From the NCBI GenBank assembly GCA_963824935.1, contig CAWGRF010000030.1, positions 62,001 to 126,000 of the forward strand: a stretch of 64,000 bases of DNA. Direction: 5' to 3'. Below are positions 36,047-44,348 of the stretch, piece after piece. Made by a program: the position numbers and the translations under genes. The stretch's first letter is position 1, and each line of letters opens with the position of its first letter. The notes under the pieces are model-generated. The model searched no databases, was not told where the DNA came from, and saw only the letters and a program-made list of their open reading frames with translations. This DNA is from JACCZX01 sp963824935. GTDB lineage: Bacteria; Pseudomonadota; Gammaproteobacteria; Burkholderiales; Burkholderiaceae_F.

Positions 36047-37420
36047 GTGCCCCACGCTCTGATCGTTGATGACGATACCGACACGCGCGACTTGTTGGCT
36101 GAAGTCGCCCTGCGCGAGGGGTTCACCGTGGCGGCGGCCGACACGCTGCGTGCGGCACGTGCCCAGCTCGGGCGTCAACATCCCGACGTGCTGCTGACGG
36201 ATTTGCAGTTGCCGGATGGCAATGGCATCGACCTAGTCGGCGACCTCGACGGTGTCCCCGAAACCGAGATTGTCGTCGTGACCGGACATGCGTCGCTCGA
36301 CAGCGCCGTCGAAGCATTACGGGTTGGCGCAACCGAGTATCTGACGAAGCCGATCGATATCGAGCGTCTCGTCAACATGCTGCGACGTCAGCCCCGCTCG
36401 GTCGATTTGAAGCAGGAAATCGGCGAGCTCAGGGATGAGTTGCGCAGGGCAGGGCGGTTTGGTCACTTACACGGATCGTCGCCGCCGATGCAGTCGATCT
36501 ACGACAAGATCGCGCGCGTATCGCCGACGTCGGCGACGGTGCTGCTGATAGGCGAAAGCGGCACGGGAAAGGAGCTCGCGGCGCGCACGATTCACGATCT
36601 CTCAAAGCGCAAGCGCGCACCGTTCTTGGCGATCAATTGCGGCGCCGTGCCGCCGCAATCGATCGAAAGCGAATTATTCGGGCACGAAGACGGCAACTCT
36701 CCCGGGCCCGATCGGCAGCATGGGCTCTTCGAGCGTGCGAACGGCGGCACCATCTTGCTCGATGAGATCACCGAGATGTCGCTCGCGCTGCAGGTCAAGC
36801 TGCTCCGTGTGCTCGAAACCGGAACCTATGTCAGGGTCGGTACGACGCAACCGATGGCCGCCGATGTGCGCATCATCGCGACCGCCAACGCGCAACCCGG
36901 CAAAGCTGTCGTCGATGGCAAATTTCGCGAAGATCTTTACCACCGGTTGAATGTGTTTCCGATTGTGTTGCCACCGCTGCGCGAGCGCGGCAGCGACCTC
37001 GAAACACTGGCACAGCACTTTCTGGACGAGCTTAATAAGACCGAAGATTCTGCCAAGCGTTTTTCGCCAACCGCCATCGCCGCGCTGTATCAGCATTCGT
37101 GGCCGGGCAATGTGCGCGAGCTTAGAAACTATGTGCAACGTGCCTATATCCTGGCCGATGCGGTGATCGACGCAGGCACACAGCTCGACTCTGCACCACG
37201 GGGCGCCGACCACGAAGAAGTGATCACCGTACGCATCGGCACCCCGCTCGATGAGATCGAAGAGCGCGTGACGATGGCTACCTTGGCGCGGTGTGGCAAC
37301 GTCAAGAAGAAGGCCGCAGAGATACTCGGCATCAGTCTGAAGACGCTTTACAACCGGCTGGAGACCTACGCCCAGCGCGAGCGCGCCGACAGCGAATCGC
37401 GCGCTGCCGAGCCGGTGTGA
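36047..37420 (+). CDS. NtrC-type sigma-54 activator with receiver domain (copy 1; altered GAFTGA loop)
   Basis: This 457-residue response regulator has a receiver with phospho-acceptor Asp about 52 (LLTDLQLPDG) and Lys in YLTKPID. The AAA+ domain has Walker A GESGTGKE (about 169-176), Walker B GGTILLDEIT and the sensor region WPGNVRELRN. The C-terminal Fis-type HTH has KKKAAEILGISLKTLYNRL. The GAFTGA loop that touches sigma-54 should be at residues 216-221, but reads GNSPGP, and the following segment is one residue short (RQHGLFERA). Either it no longer drives sigma-54 or local sequence errors hide the motif. The GTG start has a TAGGAG site. The paralogue at 54.5 kb keeps the motif. Confidence 0.9.
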   Translation: MPHALIVDDDTDTRDLLAEVALREGFTVAAADTLRAARAQLGRQHPDVLLTDLQLPDGNGIDLVGDLDGVPETEIVVVTGHASLDSAVEALRVGATEYLTKPIDIERLVNMLRRQPRSVDLKQEIGELRDELRRAGRFGHLHGSSPPMQSIYDKIARVSPTSATVLLIGESGTGKELAARTIHDLSKRKRAPFLAINCGAVPPQSIESELFGHEDGNSPGPDRQHGLFERANGGTILLDEITEMSLALQVKLLRVLETGTYVRVGTTQPMAADVRIIATANAQPGKAVVDGKFREDLYHRLNVFPIVLPPLRERGSDLETLAQHFLDELNKTEDSAKRFSPTAIAALYQHSWPGNVRELRNYVQRAYILADAVIDAGTQLDSAPRGADHEEVITVRIGTPLDEIEERVTMATLARCGNVKKKAAEILGISLKTLYNRLETYAQRERADSESRAAEPV

Positions 37421-37541
37421 GTGCGTCGCGCGCGGGTCGCCATCGAACGCGCTTCTACACAGAGTTCGGCGAGCTCCAGGCGCGGTTCCGAACCTGTAAT
37501 CTGCGCATACCTCTCCTCGCACCGTCTCTGACACTTGCACG

Positions 37542-38792
37542 ATGCCGGCGATCCCGGGGGTACTGAACGAGCGGACGCGCGCGTCGTTCGCCGTCAAAGT
37601 CATTGCATTCGTTGCGCTCATCTACTTGCTGGAGCGTGCGCGCGACATCGTGCTGCCGGTCTCCATCGCGATCATTCTGACGTTTCTGTTGGTACCCCTG
37701 GTGCGTGGGCTGCGCAACCGCGGCTTTAACGACGCTGTTGCCGCGGCGGTGGTGGTGTTCGGTTTGTTGTTTGTCCTCGGAATGCTCGCCGGCCGGCTGG
37801 TGGCCCCAGCGAGTGAGTGGATTGCACGGGTGCCGACCTCGACGCAGCAACTGATTGACTCCTACGAAAGGTTGCGCAGGTTGGTTCCGTTTATGGCACC
37901 CCCTGTCGTGGCTCTAAAGCCCGTGGTAACTGTAGGTGGGCGTCCGGCGCAGACAGTCGTGCCGGCGCAGGCACCGCCGACTTCGGATGCAGTCACGGAC
38001 AAGATCGCGACGGAAGGTATCGCGTTGACCGGCACCCTGATTAGGCGCGCTGGCTGGATTGCGGTGTCGACCGTCGCGACGATCATTCTGCTGTTTTTCC
38101 TCCTCGCATCGGAGCGCTGGCTGATGGCACGCACCGTCGAGGCAATTCCCAAGCGTCGCACGCGGGTTGCAGTGCTCGGCGGCCTGCGCGCCGCGCAGCG
38201 CGATATCGCGCGCTACCTGGGCACGCAAGCCATGATCAACATCGGCGTCGGCATTGCGACCACCTTGGCGATGAAGGCTCTAGGGCTGCCGAGCTCGATA
38301 CTGTGGGGCGTCATCATTGCGGTGCTCGGCTTCATTCCCTACCTCGGCCCGCTGGTGTTCGTCGTGCTGTTGCTATTCGCTGGCACGCTCACATTCACGA
38401 GCTTCGCCGACATCGTTGCGCCGGCGCTTGCTTATGCAGTCATCAACCTGATCGAAAGCAACTTCATTGCGCCGTGGATTGTCGGTCGCCGCCTCGAAAT
38501 GAGCCCGCTGTTCGTGTTTCTGGCGGTGATGGTGTGCGCGTGGATGTGGGGTATCGCCGGCGCATTCCTCGCGGTGCCACTGCTGGTCATCATTCGAAGC
38601 GCGGCTCGCCGTTCCAGAGACCTGCGACTCTGGTGCGTCTACCTTGATCGCGGCAGGCCGGAGTTGCCTACGATGCGAGCGCTGCTCGGTCTGCGCCGCC
38701 GGCGCCGGCGCCCGGCCGACGAACCGGTTCAGAACGCGCAAGCGCAAAGTGGTCGCCCCAATGCACGGAGACCCTTTCCGCGCAAAGCGTAG
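37542..38792 (+). CDS. AI-2E (PerM/TqsA-type) family transporter
   Basis: This 416-residue multi-pass membrane protein has hydrophobic pairs at about 15-85, 160-190 and 225-350. The family hallmarks are LPVSIAIILTFLLVPLVRGL near the start, LGLPSSILWGVIIAVLGFIPYLGP (residues about 246-269) and the ending NLIESNFIAPWIVGRRLEMSP. Members export autoinducer-2 or act as ion/solute antiporters; the substrate cannot be told. The C-terminal tail is very Arg-rich (GLRRRRRRPAD). No sigma-54-type site is seen in front of it. Confidence 0.88.
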   Translation: MPAIPGVLNERTRASFAVKVIAFVALIYLLERARDIVLPVSIAIILTFLLVPLVRGLRNRGFNDAVAAAVVVFGLLFVLGMLAGRLVAPASEWIARVPTSTQQLIDSYERLRRLVPFMAPPVVALKPVVTVGGRPAQTVVPAQAPPTSDAVTDKIATEGIALTGTLIRRAGWIAVSTVATIILLFFLLASERWLMARTVEAIPKRRTRVAVLGGLRAAQRDIARYLGTQAMINIGVGIATTLAMKALGLPSSILWGVIIAVLGFIPYLGPLVFVVLLLFAGTLTFTSFADIVAPALAYAVINLIESNFIAPWIVGRRLEMSPLFVFLAVMVCAWMWGIAGAFLAVPLLVIIRSAARRSRDLRLWCVYLDRGRPELPTMRALLGLRRRRRRPADEPVQNAQAQSGRPNARRPFPRKA

Positions 38793-38938
38793 CGGCAATC
38801 GCGCGCACCTGTCGTTGTGCCGTGCCTGCTGCCAGGTCTTGCGGGACTCCTGCCCAACTCCCGTCATCTGGTTGCAGTCTCTCAACGCGTAAAATCCGTA
38901 CGCGCCTGCGCTTAGTCAGCGGTCGTTTCGAGAAGCGC

Positions 38939-38955
38939 TGGGCACGCGGCTTGCC
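38939..38955 (+). promoter_or_regulatory. Candidate sigma-54 promoter of a 59-residue protein
   Basis: GGCACGCGGCTTGC is a perfect GGCACG-N4-TTGC match (GG at 38941, GC at 38953). The predicted start near 38966 rules out ATG 38962 and favours ATG 38986. Confidence 0.75.
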
Positions 38956-38985
38956 GAGGGGATGAAAATGACCCAAGAGAGACGT

Positions 38986-39165
38986 ATGACTCAGTCGCCT
39001 AATCAACTGACAGGTTTTCCGTATTCACTCGTGCCAGTCACCGACAAGGTGACGCGCGAACCCGCCGATCATCCGGATCGAATTCCTGTTGATCGCCGCA
39101 CCGATCCGATCACGCGGCGCCTCCGCGTGCTGGTTCGGCGCAGCCTGAACGATCGGCCCAACTGA
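38986..39165 (+). CDS. Small polar protein of unknown function
   Basis: This 59-residue frame has a GAGAG ribosome site before ATG 38986. The sequence is polar with many Arg and Asp (TREPADHPDRIPVDRRTD) and ends in a basic helix-like RRLRVLVRRSLNDR. No family is recognised. The frame is open back to 38962, but the sigma-54-type promoter would start transcription after that codon. Existence rests on the promoter and ribosome site, so it needs protein or transcript evidence. Confidence 0.45.
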   Translation: MTQSPNQLTGFPYSLVPVTDKVTREPADHPDRIPVDRRTDPITRRLRVLVRRSLNDRPN

Positions 39166-39248
39166 GGCTGAGCGCGCGGCGACGCGCGCGCGTTCAGCTC
39201 TACGCAGACCGCGCACGCGGTTTCCCGACAAGCGAGCGACACCGGTCG

Positions 39249-39266
39249 CGGGCATCGATGTTGCTT
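39249..39266 (+). promoter_or_regulatory. Possible sigma-54 promoter before the glycosyltransferase gene
   Basis: GGCATCGATGTTGC keeps GG-N10-GC and a perfect -12 element but differs in the -24 element. The predicted start is only a few bases before GTG 39280, which would leave almost no leader, so this is weaker than the others. Confidence 0.35.
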
Positions 39267-39279
39267 TAGCGGGAAGACC

Positions 39280-40434
39280 GTGCGCATTGCTTACGTCACC
39301 GAAACCTATCCGCCCGAGATCAATGGCGTGGCGATGAGCGCCGATCGTTTTGTGCGCGGACTGCGCGCGCGCGGCCATGCGATCGATCTGGTGAGGCCGC
39401 GTCAGGCGCACGAGGCCGAGTGCGACAGCCGTACCGAGTGGCGCTCTCCCGGCCTTCCGATTCCGATGTATCCCGATCTACGCATCGGCTTGCCGTTCGT
39501 TGCACGGCTGATCAAGCGCTGGCAGGCGTCGCGGCCACAGCTGGTGCACGTCGCCACCGAGGGTCCGCTGGGGTGGGCCGCGATCCGCGCAGCTCGCGCA
39601 AGCGGTTTGCCCGTGACGTCGGATTTCCGCACGAACTTTGATCAGTACAGCGAGCACTATGGCTTTGGCTGGCTGCGCGGCGTGGTGGGCGCCTATCTGA
39701 GGCACTTTCATAACGCTACCGACCGGACTTTCGTGCCGACGCCAGCCGTGCGCAAGGTGCTCACGCAGCAGGGCTTCGAACGCACCGAGGTCGTCGGTCG
39801 GGGCGTCGATACGGAACTCTTCTCGCCGCAGCAGGCGAGTGCGAAGCTGCGCACATCATGGGGCGCGGACGAAGCGGCGCCGGTACTGCTGTACGTCGGC
39901 AGGCTCGCGGCTGAGAAAAATGTCCCCCTCGCGTTTCGCTGCTTCGAAGCGGTTCGCGCGCGCATTCCGGCGGCACGTTTCGTAGTCGTTGGCGATGGTC
40001 CAATGCGCAAGAAACTGGCGCGCGCGCATCCGGATGCAATCTTCACCGGGCCGCAACGCGGCTTGGCACTCGCCGAGCATTACGCCTCGGCCGATATCTT
40101 TCTGTTTCCGAGTCTGACCGAAACGTTCGGCAACGTCACCCTCGAGGCGCTTGCGTCAGGCCTGCTGGTGATGGCGTTTCGTGCGGGCGCGGCTGCAGTG
40201 CACATCGAGGATTGCACCAACGGCATGTTGGTTGCCCCCGGTGACGAGCAGGGATTCATTGCCGGCGCGTGTGCGCTGGCGCAACAGTTTCGTTCGCTGG
40301 GTCTGATGCGCTCCGCTGCGCGTCAAACGGGTCTGGCGGCGAGCTGGGATGTGGCTGTCAATCGATTCGAATTCTGTTTGGCGGACGCAGCGCATGCAAC
40401 CGAAGCACCTATTGCTGGATCGTGCCCTGCGTAA
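39280..40434 (+). CDS. GT4-family glycosyltransferase (GDP-mannose-dependent type)
   Basis: This 384-residue GT-B enzyme starts RIAYVTETYPPEINGVAMSADR. The acceptor domain has VHVATEGPLGWAAIRAA and TDFRTNF-like SDFRTNFDQYSEHY. The donor domain has LLYVGRLAAEKNVPLAFRCF, VVGDGPMRKKL and the E-x7-E motif FPSLTETFGNVTLEALASG. This pattern resembles MgtA-type mannosyltransferases acting on lipid acceptors. It has the same build as the Agt-like gene at 29.1 kb (shared ATEGPLG block). A PAP2 phosphatase gene overlaps its 3' end, so the two probably act on one lipid path. The frame is intact. Confidence 0.88.
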   Translation: MRIAYVTETYPPEINGVAMSADRFVRGLRARGHAIDLVRPRQAHEAECDSRTEWRSPGLPIPMYPDLRIGLPFVARLIKRWQASRPQLVHVATEGPLGWAAIRAARASGLPVTSDFRTNFDQYSEHYGFGWLRGVVGAYLRHFHNATDRTFVPTPAVRKVLTQQGFERTEVVGRGVDTELFSPQQASAKLRTSWGADEAAPVLLYVGRLAAEKNVPLAFRCFEAVRARIPAARFVVVGDGPMRKKLARAHPDAIFTGPQRGLALAEHYASADIFLFPSLTETFGNVTLEALASGLLVMAFRAGAAAVHIEDCTNGMLVAPGDEQGFIAGACALAQQFRSLGLMRSAARQTGLAASWDVAVNRFEFCLADAAHATEAPIAGSCPA

Positions 40435-40955
40435 CGCACGGCGCGACGTATGGGTCGAGCGTGACCTCGTCTGGGCCCAATGGCTGCACCGCGTTGCGCG
40501 CTACCAGACGCCGGTAAAGGCGCTGGTCGTCGTCAGCAAGCTTGGCGATGGGTTGATCTGGTATGTGCTGATCGCTGCCCTCGCGTTGGTCGGAGGCACG
40601 AATGGCCGCGACGTGGCGGCGCAGATGTTGCTCGCAGGCTTGCTCAATCTGCCGCTCTACTTCTGGCTGAAACATTCGATCGGTAGGCCGCGGCCGTTTG
40701 TGGCGTGCCCGGACATTCGCGCGTGCGTGCGCGCACTCGACAAGTTCAGCTTTCCCTCGGGTCATGCGCTGCACGCGGTGGCATTTGCAGTCGTGTTCAC
40801 CTGGCACTACCCGCTATATGGGCGCGGCGCTTATCCCGCTCTTGTTTCTGATCGCGCTATCGCGCGTGGCACTGGGGCTGCACTATCCGAGCGACGTTGC
40901 GGCCGGCGCCGTGATCGGCGCGGTCGTGGGCTTCTCTGTCGTGATGCTTTACTAG
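40394..40955 (+). CDS. PAP2-family membrane phosphatase (one frameshift)
   Basis: This lipid-phosphatase-type protein of about 186 residues has all three catalytic motifs: KHSIGRPRP, FPSGHALH and SRVALGLHYPSDV. Four to five membrane segments are seen. The frame shifts near 40829 where GGG should be GG; repaired it reads HYPLYGAALIPLLFLIALSRVAL. ATG 40394 lies 41 bases inside the glycosyltransferase gene in another frame, which points to coupling. Likely substrates are undecaprenyl-PP or phosphatidate; sequence alone does not decide. Confidence 0.85.
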
Positions 40956-41553
40956 TTCCTATTCTATTTTCGACGTCGATCTTGTGCGGCGGTTGTAGCG
41001 GATCGAAGTCCGCCCACTCTCCATCCCGCCACTGGCCTTCCGCGCGCTCGATGTCTTCGACCGCGGCGTTCCTTAGCACGCTAACGACCATTGCCTCATT
41101 GGCTGCATCCACGCGCACCGCCAATGTCATGCCGCCGTGCCGCGTGTCGTAGGCGTCATCGTCCGGACTGCTAGTCTCGGTTGCGCGCTTCTCTTGCTCG
41201 GGTGTGCGGGTCGCGGCCATCGCGCCGACCATGCTGCCTGCATAGGCACCCACACCCGCCAGCGCGACCGCCAGCACTGGCGCTAGCGGTGGCATCGCGG
41301 CGCCTGCCAGCGCACCGGCGGCGAGGCCTGCCGCGGCCCCCGCGGCGACACCGGTCGCCTGCCCCAGGCTGGACTCCTGCGTGCCCGGGTCGGCCTGGAC
41401 GTCGCCGCCGATTGGGGTCACGTCATGCTGCCCCGGCGGATTGACATAGAACGCCTGCATGTCGCTGGCAGCCACCCCGCGCTCAAGCAAAGCATCCATC
41501 AGATCGTCGGCGCGTTGCTGAGTCTCGACTCGTCCTGCGATGATGGTCGCCAT
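40831..41553 (-). CDS. Glycine-zipper envelope protein (C-terminus uncertain)
   Basis: The protein starts MATIIAGRVETQQRADDLMDAL, a ferredoxin-like half found in proteins that respond to stress. An Ala/Gly-rich helical hairpin of glycine-zipper type (ATGVAAGAAAGLAAGALAGAA, given by its ends; residues about 66-110) follows, then a second half VRVDAANEAMVVSVLRNAAVEDIERAEGQW. The open frame runs 120 bases into the convergent PAP2 gene as Arg-rich nonsense. A stop in the adjacent frame at about 40959 would end it right at the PAP2 stop, so one extra base near its 3' end is likely. No good sigma-54 site precedes it. Confidence 0.75.
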   Translation of the reverse strand: MATIIAGRVETQQRADDLMDALLERGVAASDMQAFYVNPPGQHDVTPIGGDVQADPGTQESSLGQATGVAAGAAAGLAAGALAGAAMPPLAPVLAVALAGVGAYAGSMVGAMAATRTPEQEKRATETSSPDDDAYDTRHGGMTLAVRVDAANEAMVVSVLRNAAVEDIERAEGQWRDGEWADFDPLQPPHKIDVENRIGTSKASRQRSPRPRRSRRRPQRRSDSAAPVPRAIARSETRAG

Positions 41554-41607
41554 TCTTTGCCTCCCGTTTGCAAATTATTGCATTTCAATGCCACGCGGGG
41601 CGAGGGC

Positions 41608-41636
41608 AAAAAAAAGCCCCGCGTGAAGCGGGGCTT
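41608..41636 (-). terminator. Rho-independent terminator of the 44.2-41.8 kb operon
   Basis: Read on the minus strand, AGCCCCGC/GCGGGGCT with a 5-base loop is followed by eight T. It lies about 115 bases after the stop of the 41751 gene. Confidence 0.9.
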
Positions 41637-41750
41637 CGAAACAGACCCAGCGTCTCGGGGAAGGGAGGGGGAGGGACGCGGGCCCAACCACCAACTGTCG
41701 GGGACGATTGGTTGGCCTAGTTGAGTAGCAATCAATGTGCCGGCAGGGAC

Positions 41751-42191
41751 TCACCTGGCTACCGGATTCCTGGCGGTATCCGCAGGCACATCGAACTGAA
41801 CCGTGATCTGCTCGCGCTTGCCTGCTGCGATCGTGACCTTGCGCTCGTGCGCCTGGCCGCCTGAATGAGTCACAGAAACCGTGTACGAGCCGGGTATCAA
41901 ATCCACTAACAGCCATGGCGCACCGAGCGGTGCATCCAGAACTTTCTGACTGTTGGCACCGATGATTCGCACGTGCATATCGGCCAGATAGGCGCCCGCG
42001 CGCGAAGAAACGATCAGTTGCAATGAGTATCTGTCGGCCATTGTCTTCAGTTGCTCGACCTCTTCCTGGCCGACGCCGCCGACGACGTAGCGACGATTGT
42101 CTGCCGTCTGGCCTTCGACAATAGCGGCCGACACCGAGAGCGAAGCGGCTAGCAACGCGCCGCCGAGCATCAGTGAACGTAGCTTGGGCAT
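41751..42191 (-). CDS. Exported protein with carboxypeptidase-regulatory-like beta domain
   Basis: This 146-residue protein has a signal peptide (residues 1-22, ending VSAA). A conserved block GGVGQEEVEQLKTMADRYSLQ comes next, then LIVSSRAGAYLADMHVRI and a transthyretin-like sandwich (LLVDLIPGSYTVSVTHSGG). Proteins of this type are common and uncharacterised in betaproteobacteria, and a periplasmic location is expected. It follows the polysaccharide deacetylase-like gene by 23 bases and ends at a strong terminator, so it is the last gene of that operon. Confidence 0.78.
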   Translation of the reverse strand: MPKLRSLMLGGALLAASLSVSAAIVEGQTADNRRYVVGGVGQEEVEQLKTMADRYSLQLIVSSRAGAYLADMHVRIIGANSQKVLDAPLGAPWLLVDLIPGSYTVSVTHSGGQAHERKVTIAAGKREQITVQFDVPADTARNPVAR

Positions 42192-42214
42192 ATTTTCCTC
42201 TGAAGAAATTGACC

Positions 42215-43069
42215 TCAGTGGGAGTCGAGCACACCTCGTTCCCGCAGTGGCGTCAGCGGGCGCGTCCAGGTACTCATGCGCAGATCCGTCGTCTGCAGCC
42301 GCCAGCGGCGCACGAACTCCGCCTTCGTGACCGCGACGCGATCAGTGAGCGCGCGTTCCAGTAAGCGCTGCCACGATCGTCGCACCGCTCTTGACTCTGC
42401 ATCGTATGGATGCAGCCCGAGACGCAGCACCGGCGCGCGACGTGTAAGCGCGGCCATCAGGGTGTTCCACGCGATCGAAGTCGGGCGTCGCCAGGCGCTG
42501 CGAACACTGTAGGTCAGGCACGGCGCGCGGATTGAGTGCGCTTCGGGCAGTATGACCAGCTGCGTCAGCGTGCTCGTGTATTGCAGATCATCGCGTGTAC
42601 GCAGTGCGCGCCACGCGCCGGCGCCCAGCAGCCATGCGGGCGCGACGAATCCCGCCAGCGGCCAGCCATTGGCGTCGAACCAGCGTGCGCCGAGAGTCAT
42701 TCGCTCGCTCGCCTCTGACGCGGACAACGCAAAAAATTCACCTTCGCCAGCGGTGTATACGCGACGGCGCAGCCAGTCGACCACGCCGTCCGGTAATTGC
42801 GGATCAACATGAAAGTATCCGTGCAGAGCCAACTCGTGACCCGCAGCGAGCTGCGCGCTCATTGCTTGCTCAAAGTGCGGCTGCGCCGAACACGCGCCGT
42901 GATACGCCGGCACGACAAGCAGCGTAAGGGGAATATCGGCGACCTCGCGCACGGCGTTAAGCACGCGCTGACAATGGGTCCAGGTGGCCGGCGCCACATC
43001 ATGCAGCGAAACGCAGAGCCAGCGCCGCGATGTCGCACTTCCGCGCGAGATTCCGGGATCAGGCCGCAT
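42215..43069 (-). CDS. DUF2334 polysaccharide-deacetylase-like protein
   Basis: This 284-residue NodB-fold protein has the metal Asp in VSLHDVAPATW (about residue 24), the His pair in ELALHGYFH, and further blocks FVAPAWLLG and LRLGLHPYDAES with the C-terminal His. These fit the DUF2334 branch of carbohydrate esterases. It overlaps the glycosyltransferase upstream by 11 bases, so the two are coupled. Removal of acetyl groups from an exported or lipid-linked glycan is a reasonable guess, not shown. Confidence 0.82.
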   Translation of the reverse strand: MRPDPGISRGSATSRRWLCVSLHDVAPATWTHCQRVLNAVREVADIPLTLLVVPAYHGACSAQPHFEQAMSAQLAAGHELALHGYFHVDPQLPDGVVDWLRRRVYTAGEGEFFALSASEASERMTLGARWFDANGWPLAGFVAPAWLLGAGAWRALRTRDDLQYTSTLTQLVILPEAHSIRAPCLTYSVRSAWRRPTSIAWNTLMAALTRRAPVLRLGLHPYDAESRAVRRSWQRLLERALTDRVAVTKAEFVRRWRLQTTDLRMSTWTRPLTPLRERGVLDSH

Positions 43070-44220
43070 ACTCCTGCTCTCGTGGCTCCGCGTCTGCCCA
43101 ATGTGCGGAAAAGCACAGTGCGGTGTAGCGATTCAACAAGCGCGAGAACGCGCGATTCGCGTCGAACTCAAGCGCACGGCGGCGAGCCGACGCGCGCAGC
43201 GACTCGGCGAAAGGCGCTATCGACGCGATCGCATCGGCAAACGCAAGGGGGCCTGCGCGCTCAACACCAATCGCGGCACGGCCATCGATCAGATCTGTCA
43301 GACCGCCGGACGCGCGCGCCACGACCGGGGTGCCACACGCGAGCGCTTCGAGCGGCGCCAATCCGAACGTTTCTTGGTCGCCGGCATGCACGAACAGGTC
43401 GGCGCTCGCCAGTGCGCGCGCCAATCTCGACGGCTCGGATTGATACGGCAGAACGCGCACTCTGGCGCCGTGCGGAGGGCGCGGGCCGTCGCCGATCGCG
43501 ATCAACACATACGGCGCACCGAGCCGATCGACTGCCGCCGCAAGGTGATCGAGATTCTTTTCCGGCGCGAAGCGGCCCGCGTAGAGCAGTAGGACATCGG
43601 AGTCGCTGTAACCGAGTTCCTGGCGCCACTGCGGATCGCGCTGGCATGGATGAAACAGACTGCAATCGACGCCGTGCGGTTGATCGATGACGTTGTCCAG
43701 CCCCAGCCCTCGCAATGTATCTGCCGACCACTGGCTGGCGGCGAAAACCACATCGTATTGACGGTACAGAGTAGCGCAGGTATCGGCGCACGCCCGGGCG
43801 TAGTGCACGCGTCAACCGGTGATCGGTGAGCGCGTCGATGTTCGAGTGATAAAACGCGGCGACCGGCACCCCGAGTTGTTGCCCTGCATCCAGCGCCGAC
43901 CACGCGAAGCGGTATGGGTCGCCGACTTCGATCACATCGGGTCGTTGTCGAACAATTGCGCGCGCGGCCGCGGCGCGGCGCAACGGAAATCGGTAACCGC
44001 CTGAAAACGGCAGCGGTAAGGCGCTGATGCCAAGCGTGTCGAGCGTCGTTGGCCCCGGCACGATGATCGTGTGGCGCCACTGCGAGTGCTTTGCGAGCCA
44101 TTCTCGTTTGCTGCGAATGTAGCGCGCGACGCCGCCGCCGCTGGCGCTCCAGAACATCGTGATGTCGAGTAAATGGGGCGCCGAGCGTCCAGCAGTCTGG
44201 ACTGCCGCAATTTCGACCAC
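43059..44220 (-). CDS. GT4-family glycosyltransferase (one frameshift)
   Basis: The GT-B transferase begins at GTG 44220 with a GGAGG ribosome site. The N-terminal domain has DITMFWSASGGGVARYIRSK and PVAAFYHSNIDAL. An extra base near 43810 shifts the frame at LTR, after which HYARACADTCATLYRQYDVV follows. The donor domain has LLYAGRFAPEKNLDHLA, IGDGPRPP and HAGDQETFGLAPLEALACGTPVVA. It heads an operon with a deacetylase-like gene and an exported beta-sandwich protein, driven by a sigma-54-type promoter at 44263-44281. The glycan made is unknown. Confidence 0.85.
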
Positions 44221-44262
44221 GGGTCTTCCTCCGGATGCAGTTTGACAATGCCAGGGAACTTA

Positions 44263-44281
44263 AAGCAAAAGAGGTGCCGTT
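44263..44281 (-). promoter_or_regulatory. Candidate sigma-54 promoter of the glycosyltransferase operon
   Basis: On the minus strand GGCACCTCTTTTGC keeps GG-N10-GC with a perfect TTGC and one mismatch in the -24 element. The predicted start near 44253 lies just before the GGAGG site of GTG 44220. Confidence 0.65.
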
Positions 44282-44292
44282 TGGCGTATCGC

Positions 44293-44308
44293 AGGCACGA
44301 AAACTGCC
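44293..44308 (+). promoter_or_regulatory. Candidate sigma-54 promoter of the PA2169-family gene
   Basis: GGCACGAAAACTGC has a perfect -24 element and GG-N10-GC spacing, with CTGC at -12. It is only 12 bases from the divergent minus-strand site. ATG 44349 follows about 30 bases after the predicted start. Confidence 0.65.
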
Positions 44309-44348
44309 GACTATCCACTAGTCCATCAACTACTACTGGAGCAGAACA

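Noticed and set aside
41587..41602. Sigma-54-like sequence before the glycine-zipper gene
   Set aside because: The spacing is GG-N9-GC (minus strand TGGCATTGAAATGC); sigma-54 does not tolerate a missing base between the elements.
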